A stretch of 64,000 nt of DNA from Staphylococcus croceilyticus (GTDB lineage: Bacteria > Bacillota > Bacilli > Staphylococcales > Staphylococcaceae), in NCBI RefSeq assembly GCF_002902575.1, contig NZ_PPRD01000006.1, positions 24,244-88,243 on the forward strand, in the 5' to 3' direction. The position numbers were made by a program, and so were the translations under genes. Of this stretch, positions 63,209-64,000 are shown piece after piece. The stretch's first letter is position 1, and each line of letters begins with the position of its first letter. The notes beneath the pieces are model-generated. The model was not told the origin of the DNA and ran no database searches. It saw only the letters and a list, made by a program, of their open reading frames with translations.

Positions 63209-63660
63209 TAGAGAAACTTATTAAATAAGAGAGAAATAACTTTGTAAGGTATAAAGGGTGGAAATAAACATCTAAAGTCATATACCTCTCTAAAGAAAGA
63301 AAAGTAAATAAAGATATTGAAATAGTAGATAAATAATACTAAGTTTGAGAAAGTTAAGTTTAATATATGAAGGCGTTCGTTAATGAAGATCCTTAAAATA
63401 GAATGATAATATTGCTTAAGACAATTTTTATTGATCAGCACTCATTACTATGATGTTAATTGAAAAAAATAAAAAATAGAAAAAACTTATTTATATTATA
63501 GAAGAGATAATGAGTGTATTGACATTGTATTAACAATGAAAATGGCTTAAAAATAAAAGAAAATAACTAGTTTTTTAATGTAATTAGTATAAAATATACT
63601 CTTTATAATTAAAGGATACATTCCATGTGAAATATTAAACTTATTTTTGTCTTGTATATG
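63209..63660. other. 450-base AT-rich gene-free region before the rRNA operon
   Basis: This stretch has no frame with a ribosome site. A minus-strand frame of 77 codons is hydrophobic, very AT-rich and lacks support. I see no strong hairpin or repeat. It probably serves as spacer and upstream activating sequence for the rRNA promoters, since AT-rich UP elements are normal there. Confidence 0.55.
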
Positions 63661-63661
63661 A

Positions 63662-63690
63662 TTGACGTTCTAAATTAATCTTGCTATTAT
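63662..63690 (+). promoter_or_regulatory. candidate upstream rRNA promoter (P1)
   Basis: TTGACG (63662-63667) and TGCTATTAT (63682-63690, extended -10) are spaced by 17 bases. The position ~200 bases upstream of the second promoter fits a tandem P1-P2 rRNA arrangement. Confidence 0.5.
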
Positions 63691-63863
63691 ATAAAAGTCG
63701 TCAAAAACACATAACATTTCCTTGAAAGGCAAAGTTAAGTTTTTTAAATTAATGTTAAGAAAGTGTAATTTTGACTATTGAAAACAAAACAAAAACATTA
63801 TAAGATATTAAATGTTGAAATAATCAATTAAGTTTTTGAACTGATAAAAAATTAAAAAAGTTC

Positions 63864-63893
63864 TTGACATGAGATATTGATTGTTGATATAAT
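63864..63893 (+). promoter_or_regulatory. rRNA operon promoter (P2)
   Basis: TTGACA (63864-63869) and TATAAT (63888-63893) are both perfect consensus hexamers with an 18-base spacer. This is the strongest promoter in the window and directly precedes the rRNA leader. Confidence 0.85.
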
Positions 63894-64000
63894 TAATAAA
63901 TGTAATTGTTAAAAATGAACATTGAAAACTGAATGACAATATGTCAACGTTAATTCCAATAAATGTAACGATAAGTTACAAACACTATTTAGTTTTATGA
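63894..64000 (+). other. rRNA operon leader upstream of 16S
   Basis: The stretch contains a boxA/spacer-like run (aacattgaaaactgaatgac) and the ccaataaatgtaac...aagttacaaacac region that precedes 16S rRNA in staphylococci as I remember it. The 16S gene start (GAGTTTGATCCTGG) is not inside the window; the sequence ends shortly before it. Confidence 0.8.

Noticed and set aside
63208..63441. A 77-codon minus-strand frame downstream of perR
   Set aside because: Extremely AT-rich, hydrophobic by composition, no ribosome binding site, no promoter, and its end overlaps the perR terminator tail.

Overview
The window is chromosomal DNA of a low-GC Gram-positive bacterium, and gene content and order fit the genus Staphylococcus. 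The aldH-ppaC-pncA, nos-pheA, pncB-nadE, pcrB-pcrA-ligA-camS, gatCAB, murT-gatD, vraUTSR, sgtB-recX and perR blocks follow the order I remember from staphylococcal chromosomes, and many proteins can be aligned by eye with S. aureus homologues. Several differences (a beta-helix protein next to pncA, a different CamS signal peptide, a frameshifted nickel transporter) suggest a species other than S. aureus, probably coagulase-negative. I cannot fix the species.

Layout. 0-9.3 kb: a partial CDS, a C45-type acyltransferase/hydrolase, a 19-residue amphipathic micropeptide with its own promoter, a 57-residue membrane protein, a lactonase, aldH, ppaC, pncA, a beta-helix protein and the nos-pheA pair. 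9.5-12.8 kb: NAD salvage (pncB-nadE), a UPF0316 membrane protein and a NETI protein. 13-21 kb: purB, yerC and the pcrB-pcrA-ligA-camS operon. 21-31 kb: putP, gatCAB, dagK, rlmCD, a DUF3267 protein and dinB. 31-38.7 kb: exonuclease, ferritin, the murT-gatD peptidoglycan amidation pair, an FUSC exporter, map, an SDR and a nixA gene broken by a 19-bp tandem duplication. 38.9-46 kb: the vraUTSR cell-wall stress operon, YihY, ptpA, ampS and a thioesterase. 46.1-46.95 kb: a gene-free block holding a nested inverted array of repeats. 47-63.2 kb: YfkAB, small proteins, sgtB, recX, a TagGH-like ABC pair with a degenerate ATPase, mutY, the Ntdp phosphatase, a Sav1866-type exporter, a second FUSC protein, hemL2, bcp, a 2-hydroxyacid dehydrogenase and perR. 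The last ~140 bases are the promoter and leader of an rRNA operon whose 16S gene lies just outside.

Themes: cell-wall synthesis and its stress control (murT-gatD, sgtB, vraUTSR), peroxide and iron homeostasis (perR, bcp and ftnA, with PerR-box-like palindromes at ftnA and perR), DNA maintenance (pcrA, ligA, dinB, mutY, recX) and NAD and purine metabolism. Nearly every transcription unit ends in a clear intrinsic terminator, often bidirectional between convergent genes.

The most unusual structure is the 46.22-46.88 kb array: four hairpin-bearing units followed by four units in opposite orientation, with unit-specific variants arranged in mirror order. The micropeptide at 1352-1411, the reversible-looking nixA duplication and the degenerate TagH-like protein are the next best leads.
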